A stretch of 64,000 bases of DNA from NCBI RefSeq assembly GCF_019423705.1, contig NZ_JAHZAX010000003.1, forward strand, positions 124,001-188,000, in the 5' to 3' direction. Each line of letters starts with the position of its first letter. Within the stretch, counting starts at the first letter, position 1. Made by a program: the position numbers and the translations under genes. This DNA is from Ruminococcus sp. GTDB lineage: Bacteria > Bacillota > Clostridia > Oscillospirales > Ruminococcaceae. The notes under the pieces were generated by a model that made no database searches, was not told where the DNA came from, and worked only from the letters and a program-made list of their open reading frames with translations. This document shows positions 44,290-52,499 of the stretch, one piece after another.

Positions 44290-44620
44290 CTCAGAATAGA
44301 CCTTTGCCGTTTTTTACATTTTTACACAATTGATTTTAATGTCCTGCTAAGTGTACTATTTTCTGCCTTTATTTTTCTTTTGGCTATGTTAAGTACAAAA
44401 ATTCACTCTTATTATAGAACATTTTGGCGGCGTTTGTCAATAGTTTTTTCGTTCATATAAAGTTTACAAATACGTTTTCGCAGTATCTTGCAAAAGGTTA
44501 CAGAGTTATTACAGCCTATTTAGCGTATTTCAGCGCCGCCCGACCATATATATTGTGGCGGATAATTTCCAGCAAAAAAATATATCCAAAAAACCGCCCT
44601 TATTTTCGCTGTTTTGACTA
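44290..44620. other. divergent intergenic region, AT-rich
   Basis: Between the dockerin and cohesin genes I see no other frame or hairpin. It must carry the promoter of the dockerin gene, which I could not place with certainty. Confidence 0.6.
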
Positions 44621-44650
44621 TTGACGAGTGATATTATAATATGTTATAAT
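44621..44650 (+). promoter_or_regulatory. possible promoter of the cohesin gene
   Basis: TTGACG (44621-44626), an 18-base spacer and TATAAT (44645-44650), 163 bases before the start codon. Confidence 0.5.
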
Positions 44651-44812
44651 CCTAAATACACAAAAGTAACAAATTTCGTAACTTTTTAAACGAAAATGTT
44701 ACAATTTAAAGACAACAAGTGTTCGACATAATAGTTAAGTGAATTAAATAAACGTCAGAAAAGTGTAATTTTACTGCATAATTCTGCATATCTCAGATAT
44801 GGAGGGAAACAA

Positions 44813-46432
44813 ATGAGGAAAATGAAAAAACTAAAGATCAACAAGATAGCCCTTTCCGTGGCAACGGCGTTTTTAATGCTCTCGGGCATAGTTTCAACGG
44901 CGGCTTCCGCCTCGGGGGGCAATGAGATAAAGCTCAAGACCAGCGCTGCAAATGTCAACGCCGGTGACACCATAAACGTCACAGCAAGCCTTGAGCCTGA
45001 CAGCACTGGCGTTGCAGGCTTCACCATCAATCTGCATTACGACCCAGAAAAGGTAACAGTTTACGTTCCGACTGACGATGAAATGGACAGCTCTTATAAT
45101 GTTGGCGGCAAGTTCTCTGTCATCACGAACTATCTTGCTTCATCGGGCACTATCAAGATCGTCGGCGCAAACCTCACGGGTTCAAACGTCAAGTCAAATA
45201 CCGACCTTGCTCTTGCAACTTTCAAGGTAAAGGACGGCGTTACGGGCGATATCAATTACTGGGTTGACGTTGACACAATGGTTGCAGAGGCAAGCGGCAG
45301 CTACAAGGCCGTTTCGTACTCCGCTCCGTCGGCTTCTTCACCGCTTAAAGTAAGCGCCGGCGCTGCTCAGACCACGACGACCACTAAGGCGACTACGACC
45401 ACCACAAAGGCAACAACTACCAAAGCTACAACAACTACTAAAGCCACAACAACGACTGAAAGCAAGTCCGAGACTTCAAAGTCGACAACTTCCGCCGCAA
45501 CAACAAAGGCAACAGAGAAAACAACTTCTGCTGCAACTGCAACAGATGTCACAAAGCAGACTGCAAAGGAAACAACTGCCACGACCACGACCAAGGCTAC
45601 AACCACCACAACTAAGGCTACTACAACGACTGCTGCCACAACAACTACCGCAGATACAACTACATCGGCCGCACCAAGCGAAGTTCTCTTCTCTCACGAG
45701 CAGGAGGGCACGGACTTCAACAGCGAAACGGTTTTGCAGTACGGCTTCAATCTTTCAGACTACATAACAGATTATTCCAAGAATTACAATATCAAAGTCA
45801 ACGTAAAGTCACAGGGCGCAAGCGGAGCAATCGGAATGCTCGTCAACAACGAGTGGACAGCTCAGAGCGCAAAGACAACAGGCGGCGCAGACAGTTGGGT
45901 ATACACAAATCTTGACCCCAACACTTCCAGCGACCTTGTTTACCTCCAGCTTTACTATCAAAAGGCAAATTCAACATTTGAGATAACATCTATCGAGATC
46001 ACACCTGTTGACCAGCCTGCAAGCACATCGGCCGTAACAACATCAGCTGCCGCTGAGACAAACCCTTCCGAGACAGTTTCCGAGACTGAGGCGGTTTCAA
46101 CAAAGCCTGTTTCACAGTCAACAGTTAAGGAAACAGAGGACACCTCTGCTTCACAGAATGATGACACAACAACTTCCGAGACAGCTAACGCAGTTGTAAC
46201 AACAGTCAGCGAGGACAGCTCCGCAGAGCTCACCTCATCGCAGGCAACCGAAAAGATACAGCAGATCGTGGACGAGGCCTCTTCACAGGCTTCTCAGGAC
46301 GCCTCAACGGCTAACCCGAACACAGGCGTGACCATCACAATGGACGTTCTGACAGTTATCGCCGCTGGCTATGTTCTCTTCTCGATTTTCTCTGTTATTT
46401 ACAACAAAGTCGCAGACAAAGAGAACGACTAA
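44813..46432 (+). CDS. cell-anchored cohesin-domain protein (small scaffoldin)
   Basis: This 539-residue protein has a signal peptide (about 1-33), one cohesin domain (about 38-183, with NVNAGDTINVTASL, GVAGFTINLHYDPEKV and KIVGANL), a Thr-rich linker (about 186-285), and a second beta-rich domain of about 110 residues (VLFSHEQEGTDF to ITSIEITPVD) that may bind sugars. A Ser/Thr/Glu-rich stretch follows. The end is NPNTG (about 501), a hydrophobic helix and a short charged tail, a sortase-type signal. The start follows GGAGGG. It would hold a dockerin protein on the cell surface; the divergent neighbour is the nearest candidate. Confidence 0.85.
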   Translation: MRKMKKLKINKIALSVATAFLMLSGIVSTAASASGGNEIKLKTSAANVNAGDTINVTASLEPDSTGVAGFTINLHYDPEKVTVYVPTDDEMDSSYNVGGKFSVITNYLASSGTIKIVGANLTGSNVKSNTDLALATFKVKDGVTGDINYWVDVDTMVAEASGSYKAVSYSAPSASSPLKVSAGAAQTTTTTKATTTTTKATTTKATTTTKATTTTESKSETSKSTTSAATTKATEKTTSAATATDVTKQTAKETTATTTTKATTTTTKATTTTAATTTTADTTTSAAPSEVLFSHEQEGTDFNSETVLQYGFNLSDYITDYSKNYNIKVNVKSQGASGAIGMLVNNEWTAQSAKTTGGADSWVYTNLDPNTSSDLVYLQLYYQKANSTFEITSIEITPVDQPASTSAVTTSAAAETNPSETVSETEAVSTKPVSQSTVKETEDTSASQNDDTTTSETANAVVTTVSEDSSAELTSSQATEKIQQIVDEASSQASQDASTANPNTGVTITMDVLTVIAAGYVLFSIFSVIYNKVADKEND

Positions 46433-46488
46433 TACAAGTAATCAAAGCGATCAAACAAATTTTTCAATTTGATTAGCCTCTAATACGA

Positions 46489-46528
46489 AAAGAAGGAAGC
46501 CTCCCCAAAAGGCTTCCTTCTTTTTTTG
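46489..46528 (+). terminator. terminator of the cohesin gene
   Basis: AGAAGGAAGCC, loop TCCCCAAAA, GGCTTCCTTCT, then TTTTTTG. Confidence 0.9.
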
Positions 46529-46552
46529 TTTGTTTATAAATTCTCAAAGGCA

Positions 46553-46580
46553 CAAAAAAGGCGACATATGCCGCCTTTTA
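46553..46580 (-). terminator. terminator of the degV gene
   Basis: On the minus strand AAAAGGCGGC and GTCGCCTTTT pair around ATAT, followed by TT. Confidence 0.8.
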
Positions 46581-46599
46581 ATTATATGCTATATGATTT

Positions 46600-47475
46600 T
46601 TATTTGCCCGAACGTGCCTTGAAAATAACGCCCGTTACCTTTGGCCCTGCGTTTATCGCAATAGCCGCACCGATCTGAAAACACTCAGCAGGCGGATAGC
46701 CCACCTTTTTGGTCATAGCCTGCGCCATTTCGTCACGAACGCTCTCGTCGCTGCCGTAAACAATGCTGTACGGGGTCTGCGGTATCATTTCCTTTACCGT
46801 CAGATCGAGGATTTTCGGCACGATAGCCTTGTCACCTCTGACCTTCGTCTCCGTCACAATTGCGTGATCGTGTATCCTCATAATCGGTCTGAGACCCATA
46901 ACCTCGCCAACAAATGCCGCCGCAGACGGGATCCTGCCAGACTTCTTTGCATACTTCAACGTGTATGGTGCAAAGAATATAACGCAATTTTTCACCCAAT
47001 CCTCGATGAACGCCGCAATATCAGCCGCAGGCACGCCCTTTGCCGCCTTTATCGCACCCTGAAGGATAGGATAGCCATATGCACCTGTATAGCTTTCGCT
47101 GTCGATATTGTAAATGGTGAAAACGCCCTTTGCCTCGGGGTGGTTCTCGTAAAACTCATTTGCCGCCATAACTGCATTGTTGAATGTGGCTGAGCCCTTA
47201 GAATTTATTGTAATATTGATAACGTCCGTGTACTTTTCGGCATAAAGCTGCTCAAACACCTCACTGTATTCAAAAGCCGTCACCTGCGATGTAACAGGAA
47301 TGCCGTCAAACTCGTCCATCATCTTGTAAAACTTTTCGTTGTCGAAATCAACTCTTGAAACATAGCTGTTGTCGCCCATCGCCACCTTGAAATTCATTAT
47401 CTTGATGTCAAACTGAGCCTCCTGCTCTGCCGTGATATCGCTGGCTGAATCTGTGATAAATTTTATCTTTGCCAT
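46600..47475 (-). CDS. DegV family fatty-acid-binding protein
   Basis: The 291 residues carry the DegV motifs: FITDSASDI at the start, PVTSQVTAFEYSEVFEQL, and the ligand-cavity region INSKGSATFNNAV. Members of the group bind single fatty acids, often to deliver them to a FakA kinase; no FakA gene is near. It is an isolated unit with its own terminator. The length is typical. Confidence 0.9.
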   Translation of the reverse strand: MAKIKFITDSASDITAEQEAQFDIKIMNFKVAMGDNSYVSRVDFDNEKFYKMMDEFDGIPVTSQVTAFEYSEVFEQLYAEKYTDVINITINSKGSATFNNAVMAANEFYENHPEAKGVFTIYNIDSESYTGAYGYPILQGAIKAAKGVPAADIAAFIEDWVKNCVIFFAPYTLKYAKKSGRIPSAAAFVGEVMGLRPIMRIHDHAIVTETKVRGDKAIVPKILDLTVKEMIPQTPYSIVYGSDESVRDEMAQAMTKKVGYPPAECFQIGAAIAINAGPKVTGVIFKARSGK

Positions 47476-47526
47476 TAGTTCACCCTCCTGTAAATTCTTG
47501 TTTTTATGTATTTGTATATCGCAATT

Positions 47527-48042
47527 CTACTCGTCCCAAGTGTATTGCGTGAGCTTGCCCTCTCTGCCAAGGTCGGGATAATCCCATTGTCTAAGCACCT
47601 CATAGCAGGCTATCGCCACGGAGTTTGAGAGATTAAGGCTCCTGAGCGTTTTCCTCATCGGTATGCGCACGCAACTTTCGGGGTTTTCATACAAAAGCTT
47701 TTCGGGCAAGCCCTTATCCTCTCTGCCGAAAATTATGTAGACCTCTTTGTCCTGGGGATAATCCACCTCTGAATGGACTTTTCTGCCCTTTGTGGTGAAA
47801 AAGTAAAACTCGCCCTTATTCTTAGCGAAAAAGTCGTCCATATCCTCATACTGGTGTATCTCCAGCTTATCCCAGTAGTCAAGTCCTGCACGCTTTAGCT
47901 TTTTGTCGCTTATCTCAAAGCCATATGGCTTCACAAGGTGCAGCACCGCACCTGTCACGGCACAGGTTCTGGAGATATTCCCCGTGTTCTGCGGTATCTG
48001 CGGCTCCACGAGCACGATATTAAGTCTGTTAAGTTTGTTCAT
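47527..48042 (-). CDS. trmL: tRNA (cytidine(34)-2'-O)-methyltransferase
   Basis: This 171-residue SPOUT protein has the three motifs of the TrmL group: LVEPQIPQNTGNISRTCAVTG, IIFGREDKGLPEKLL, and RIPMRKTLRSLNLSNSVAIACYEVLRQ. These form the knot that binds S-adenosyl-methionine. It methylates the wobble ribose of tRNA-Leu. It follows the pyridoxamine kinase gene by 23 bases. The length and the NLSNSVAI motif make the call firm. Confidence 0.93.
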   Translation of the reverse strand: MNKLNRLNIVLVEPQIPQNTGNISRTCAVTGAVLHLVKPYGFEISDKKLKRAGLDYWDKLEIHQYEDMDDFFAKNKGEFYFFTTKGRKVHSEVDYPQDKEVYIIFGREDKGLPEKLLYENPESCVRIPMRKTLRSLNLSNSVAIACYEVLRQWDYPDLGREGKLTQYTWDE

Positions 48043-48065
48043 CTTATCAACTCTATTTTATAAAA

Positions 48066-48932
48066 TTACAAATTTGTATAATCTCGAAGCTCCTGATAGC
48101 TTGTGAGCCAAGGGAGCTGACCCTCAAGCATAAGTCCGTCTGTCCAAGGTGTCTGATAGCTGTATGTGGTCTTGACTGTCAGTTCTGTGAAGGCCGTGGC
48201 TCTGTTCATTGCGATAGGCAGGCTGTCGCCCTTGAGTATTCCGCCGATAAGAACGCTTGTGAACATATCCCCTGTGCCCGAATAATGGGCAGGCACATAG
48301 TCGTTCTTTATCTTCCAAAAGCTGTTGTTTTCCTTATCATAGCCAACTGTTGACATTCCGCCGTCCGCAAGATTAACGCTTGTGATAACGACTATCCTTG
48401 CGCCCTGCTTTGAAAGTCTCACCAGCCAAGATTTTATCTCCGAGCTGCGCATTGAAGACATCGGGTACTCTTCGCCAAGCAAAATAGCCGCTTCCGTAAG
48501 GTTCGGCGTGATAATATCAGCCACGGCAACAAGCTCGCTGACACGGCTGCAAAGCTCTTTGGTGTAAGTCTTGTAAGCCTTTCCGCCGTCGCCCATAACA
48601 GGGTCTACCACCTTGAGAGCGTTCGGGAACGCCTTGAAAAATTCAAGACAATGGTCTATCTGCTCGCTTGAAGCAAGGAATCCGCTGTAAACGCAGTCGA
48701 ACTTCATATCGAGCTTTTTGTAATGCTCGAGGGCAGGCTGCATAAAGTCCGTAAGATCACGCATAACGAACTCGCTGTAACCTGTATGAGCGGAAAGCAC
48801 CGCCGTCGGCACAGGGCAGACCTGTATACCCATAGCTGAAAGCACAGGAATGACCACCGTCAGCGAACAGCGTCCGAGTCCCGAAATATCCTGTATTGAA
48901 GCAACTTTTTTACAACCTTGCATATTCATCAA
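48066..48932 (-). CDS. pdxY: pyridoxamine/pyridoxal kinase
   Basis: The 288 residues follow the ribokinase-like fold. They begin with VASIQDISGLGRCSLTVVIPVLSAMG and have GDGGKAYKTY, ITPNLTEAAILL and the anion-hole motif YSGTGDMFTSVL with the catalytic Asp. It phosphorylates pyridoxal, pyridoxamine or pyridoxine. The clostridial relatives are often called pyridoxamine kinase. The gene precedes trmL by 23 bases; the two are probably cotranscribed. Confidence 0.87.
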   Translation of the reverse strand: MMNMQGCKKVASIQDISGLGRCSLTVVIPVLSAMGIQVCPVPTAVLSAHTGYSEFVMRDLTDFMQPALEHYKKLDMKFDCVYSGFLASSEQIDHCLEFFKAFPNALKVVDPVMGDGGKAYKTYTKELCSRVSELVAVADIITPNLTEAAILLGEEYPMSSMRSSEIKSWLVRLSKQGARIVVITSVNLADGGMSTVGYDKENNSFWKIKNDYVPAHYSGTGDMFTSVLIGGILKGDSLPIAMNRATAFTELTVKTTYSYQTPWTDGLMLEGQLPWLTSYQELRDYTNL

Positions 48933-49037
48933 CCTTTTTATTTTTACTCGTAAACTACATTATAACACACTTTGCCGACCAATGCAATAAAAAAACTATT
49001 AATCTTTTAAAGCTGATAAAGCCATATCGCCCCACGC

Positions 49038-49066
49038 AAAAAGCCGCAGCATATCGCCACGGCTTG
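49038..49066 (-). terminator. terminator of the uridine-kinase-like gene
   Basis: On the minus strand AAGCCGTGGCG and TGCTGCGGCTT pair approximately, followed by TTT. Confidence 0.65.
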
Positions 49067-49096
49067 TGATCTTCTAAAACAATGCTCAAAACCAAC

Positions 49097-49120
49097 GTGA
49101 GACCAAAGGTCTCCCCTACA
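49097..49120. repeat. REP-like palindrome, divergent copy
   Basis: GAGACC-AAA-GGTCTCCCCTACA, in which both GCGACC arms have changed to GAGACC/GGTCTC. Confidence 0.65.
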
Positions 49121-49141
49121 AGATATTGCAGTCACGCCACT

Positions 49142-50077
49142 TTAATATTCATAACTGCTTTCTCCCACAAATTCCCTCGCAAGTGAATTCGTCGGCACGC
49201 TTTCAAGTGACACCGCACTTATCTCTTCCAGCGCCTTGAGCATTGGCAGAAAGCGCTCAAAGCCCTTGTAACTTCCGCTTTCACGGCGCAATGTTTCAAG
49301 CAGATAAGTCTTATAAAGCGCCGGCTCATAAGCGTGGAAAGTGTCCACAGAAAATTCCGCACGGTGCTTGTATGGCATTATATACTTGTTCTCGCCTGCC
49401 TCAACGCTGTCGAACATATCAAGGGTTTCCGCCGCACTTCGGCCTCTGAAAAGTCCGTCTCTGATAAGCCTGCGCATAAGCCTTATATAGCAGGGATGGA
49501 GAAGCTCCCCGTCCGAAAGCTGCAATCTGCTGCGAACGCTGACGTACATACATTTTGCGAAATCTCCAGCCGCACCCGTCACCGCAGGATTAAGTGCGTG
49601 TATGCCCTCGAACACAACGATATCGTTTTTATCTCTGCGCAGGGTCGTACCGTCACGCCTTGTCTGCTTAGTAAACTCAAACTTCGGCAAAACAACCTCT
49701 TCGCAGTTTGATATCCTGTTCATATGCTCAAAAAGCAGCTTTGTGTCTATCCTGTCGGGAGATTCATAATCGGGCTTGCCATCCTCGCCGATAGCCACCG
49801 TGAATTTATCCGACGGCAGAAAATAATCGTCCATCGAAATGGTGTGTGTGTGAATGCCCCTGCTGTCAAGTATCTCCTCGATCTTCAGCGCCGTGGTGGT
49901 TTTTCCTGCCCCAGAAGGTCCGGCCAGCAGCAGGATAGGCGTTTCCTTTCGGCTCTCCTCAATGCTGTCTGCTATCTCTACCAGCTTTTCATTATATTTT
50001 CTGTCACACTCCTCAACAAAAAGCCTCTCGTCTATGGAGACTTTCCTGTTAATGGCATTGACATATATCTTTTTCAT
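49142..50077 (-). CDS. uridine kinase / phosphoribulokinase-family P-loop kinase
   Basis: This 311-residue protein has Walker A LLLAGPSGAGKTTTALK near residue 53, SMDDYFLPSDKFTV with a likely catalytic Asp near 82, and VVFEGIHALNP near 160. These place it with the uridine kinase-like group that in Firmicutes often has an added N-terminal segment. No TGS-threonyl-tRNA synthetase-like domain is present. I chose the start at 50077 (AAAGGA before it) and dropped 26 codons. The substrate is not proven. Confidence 0.82.
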   Translation of the reverse strand: MKKIYVNAINRKVSIDERLFVEECDRKYNEKLVEIADSIEESRKETPILLLAGPSGAGKTTTALKIEEILDSRGIHTHTISMDDYFLPSDKFTVAIGEDGKPDYESPDRIDTKLLFEHMNRISNCEEVVLPKFEFTKQTRRDGTTLRRDKNDIVVFEGIHALNPAVTGAAGDFAKCMYVSVRSRLQLSDGELLHPCYIRLMRRLIRDGLFRGRSAAETLDMFDSVEAGENKYIMPYKHRAEFSVDTFHAYEPALYKTYLLETLRRESGSYKGFERFLPMLKALEEISAVSLESVPTNSLAREFVGESSYEY

Positions 50078-50205
50078 TACATCTATTGTTCCTTTCACAT
50101 TTGGATATTTTGAAGTTTTTAATTTTTCAAGGCAGCAGCGTGACCACATCATCACGCCGCTGCCCCTTATAAATTATAGCATTAGAATATCATAACATTA
50201 TATGC

Positions 50206-51792
50206 TCAGTCGTCCCACTTTGCGCACACATTGTTGATAGTGTCGGTGAGCTTTGCAAGGTCTTTGTTTGTAAGCCCCGAGCTCTTGTTCACAAGGGCGG
50301 TCAGCCTGTCAAGAGCGCTGAGAAGCCGCTGATAATTGGGCGAAACTCCGCTCTTCTTCACTATCTTTATAGGCGTTGTATTCTTGAACTCGCCCGTGAT
50401 TATATCAAGCTCCGCACCGCTGTATGGCGCAAAGGCGTTGAGCCCGAAATCATTGCGCAAATGCTCCTTGTAAGCTTCCGCAACGGTATCTTCGCCGTGG
50501 TTGACAAAGACCTTTTTCGGCGGCTGAGTGTAACTCTTTATCCAGCGGTCAAGGCCGTCAACATCGGCGTGTCCGCTTATGCCCGGCAGCACAAGTATCT
50601 TCGCCCTAACAATAACTTCCTCGCCGAAAAGCTTCGCAGTCTTTGCGCCCTCAACAAGGCTTCTGCCCAATGTGTTCAGCGCTTGATAGCCAACAAAAAG
50701 GATAGTGTTCTCAGGCTTCCAAAGATTGTGCTTCAAATGGTGCTTGATACGGCCGGCCTCGCACATTCCGCTTGCCGAGATTATAACTTTCGGCGTGTCG
50801 ATAAAGTTTATTGCCCTCGACTCATCGCTCGTCACGGCGATATTAAGTCCGCTGAATGTAATGGGGTTAATGCCCTTGTTCACATATGACATCGCCTCTT
50901 CATCAAAGCAGGAATTTTTGTTTTTGTTGAATATCTGCGTGGCCTCGATAGCCAGCGGCGAGTCGATATAAACAGGGAAATCACCGTGACCCGTCACCAT
51001 ATTTTCAGCCTTTATGTGTCTGATAAAATAAAGAAGCTCCTGCGTTCTGCCCACCGCAAATGACGGTATAACAAGGTTTCCGCCACGGTCAAAAGTCTCC
51101 TGTATAACTTCCGCAAGGCGCTTTGTATAGTCCTTCGGCTTGTCGTGACGGCGATTGCCGTAGGTGGACTCCATAACCACATAGTCCGCCTCGGTGATAT
51201 ACTGTGGGTCTCTGATGAGTGGCTGGTCAAGGTTTCCGATATCTCCCGAGAACACAAGCTTGCGCTCTTCTCCGCCCTCGTTCAGCCATATCTCGATGCT
51301 TGATGAACCCAGCAGGTGACCTGCGTCGATAAAGCGCACTTTTATGCCCTCAGCTATCTCGACGATCTCGTTATACTGGTGTGGGCAAAGGCAGCGTATT
51401 GCCGCCTCGGCGTCAGCCATTGTGTACATCGGCGATACCTCGCCTGTGCCTTTACGCTTGCCCTTACGGCTTCTCCACTCCGCTTCAAATTCTTGAATGT
51501 GTGCAGAGTCCTTGAGCATTATATCGCAAAGGTTGCAGGTGGCTTCCGTTGCGTGGATATCACCCTCAAAGCCACCGGCCGCCAGCAACGGCAGCAGACC
51601 AGAATGGTCGATATGTGCGTGAGTGAGCAGCACAAAATCAATATTCCCCGGCGGACAGGGGATCTTTGCATTCTCAAAATAGTCTATTCCCTGCTCCATT
51701 CCGAAATCAACAAGGAATTTCTTGCCGCAGGCTTCAATATATGTACAGCTTCCCGTTACCTCGTGGGCAGCGCCGATAAAAGTCATTTTCAT
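50206..51792 (-). CDS. MBL-fold / beta-CASP ribonuclease
   Basis: The 528 residues hold a metallo-beta-lactamase fold with LTHAHIDHSGLLP (HxHxDH), DAGHLLGSSSIEI, FSGDIGNLDQPL and VMESTYGNR. A beta-CASP domain follows, with PSFAVGRTQELLY and ISASGMCEAGRIKHHL, and at the end GISGHADVDGL. It is the group of RNA exo/endonucleases related to CPSF-73, or YSH1-like. It is likely an RNA-processing enzyme in the cytoplasm. It stands alone; no partner is near. Confidence 0.9.
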   Translation of the reverse strand: MKMTFIGAAHEVTGSCTYIEACGKKFLVDFGMEQGIDYFENAKIPCPPGNIDFVLLTHAHIDHSGLLPLLAAGGFEGDIHATEATCNLCDIMLKDSAHIQEFEAEWRSRKGKRKGTGEVSPMYTMADAEAAIRCLCPHQYNEIVEIAEGIKVRFIDAGHLLGSSSIEIWLNEGGEERKLVFSGDIGNLDQPLIRDPQYITEADYVVMESTYGNRRHDKPKDYTKRLAEVIQETFDRGGNLVIPSFAVGRTQELLYFIRHIKAENMVTGHGDFPVYIDSPLAIEATQIFNKNKNSCFDEEAMSYVNKGINPITFSGLNIAVTSDESRAINFIDTPKVIISASGMCEAGRIKHHLKHNLWKPENTILFVGYQALNTLGRSLVEGAKTAKLFGEEVIVRAKILVLPGISGHADVDGLDRWIKSYTQPPKKVFVNHGEDTVAEAYKEHLRNDFGLNAFAPYSGAELDIITGEFKNTTPIKIVKKSGVSPNYQRLLSALDRLTALVNKSSGLTNKDLAKLTDTINNVCAKWDD

Positions 51793-52025
51793 AAAAGTGT
51801 TTCCCCCTTATGTGTTATTTGCGTTATCGCTTTATTGTCTTGCTTTTGATTTTTATTGATCTAATTGCTTTCGCACCTCTCTTATATCTACAAGCACATT
51901 ATACCACACTCCGCCTGCGATTTCAAGCACTTTGCATAAAAATAATTGATTAAAGACAAATTATTATGTACTTTTCACAAATATCTTACGAAAAATTTTC
52001 GCTATAAAAAAGTCCCAGCCGATAT

Positions 52026-52054
52026 TCATACGCCGAAAAATGTCAGCATATACA
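52026..52054 (+). promoter_or_regulatory. weak candidate sigma-E-type promoter before spoIIID
   Basis: TCATA (52026-52030), a 16-base spacer and CATATACA (52047-52054) are like the Bacillus sigma-E consensus. The leader from there to the start codon is about 95 bases. In Bacillus spoIIID is transcribed by sigma-E. The match is by eye and short. Confidence 0.28.
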
Positions 52055-52156
52055 TTACAAGGATAACACCACAGACAGAAGTTTGTCGGCTGGCTGGGGG
52101 CTATCCTGCAAAAGGCTTGGCCTTACTGCAAATACAGATATAATGGGGTGTGAATA

Positions 52157-52429
52157 ATGATCCTATCCGACAAAGATCGCAGCGTTCAGCTGGGGGAATA
52201 TGTTGTCTCCCACAGGGCGACGGTGCGTGCTGCCGCAAAGGTTTTCGGCATAAGCAAATCGACCGTACATAAAGACCTTACCGAGCGTCTGCCGAAGATT
52301 TCGCCGCAGCTTTTCAAAAGCGTAAAGGAAATTCTCGAGGAAAACAAACGTGAAAGACACATAAGGGGCGGAATTGCTACCAAGCATAAATATGAGGAAC
52401 AGCTCAAAAGATCGGCTGTCAGAAAATAG
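52157..52429 (+). CDS. spoIIID: sporulation transcriptional regulator SpoIIID
   Basis: This 90-residue DNA-binding protein agrees with Bacillus SpoIIID over nearly all of its length: RSVQLGEYVVSHRATVRAAAKVFGISKSTVHKDLTERLP, a helix-turn-helix, then VKEILEENKRERHIRGGIATKHKYE. SpoIIID regulates mother-cell genes in sporulation. The presence of the gene suggests a sporulating or formerly sporulating lineage. It is a single-gene unit on the plus strand between two minus-strand groups. Confidence 0.94.
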   Translation: MILSDKDRSVQLGEYVVSHRATVRAAAKVFGISKSTVHKDLTERLPKISPQLFKSVKEILEENKRERHIRGGIATKHKYEEQLKRSAVRK

Positions 52430-52442
52430 AGCACATAACATA

Positions 52443-52478
52443 AAAACACCGCACGGACATTCTCGTCTGAGCGGTGTT
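52443..52478 (-). terminator. terminator of the trkA-trkH operon
   Basis: On the minus strand AACACCGCTC and GCGGTGTT arms are followed by TTTATG. It lies 22 bases after trkH and directly faces the end of spoIIID. Confidence 0.7.
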
Positions 52479-52499
52479 CTGTTATGCTATATTAAGTTT

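Noticed and set aside
45367..45639. Minus-strand valine-rich frame opposite the Thr linker
   Set aside because: It is an artefact of ACN-rich Thr codons read backward.
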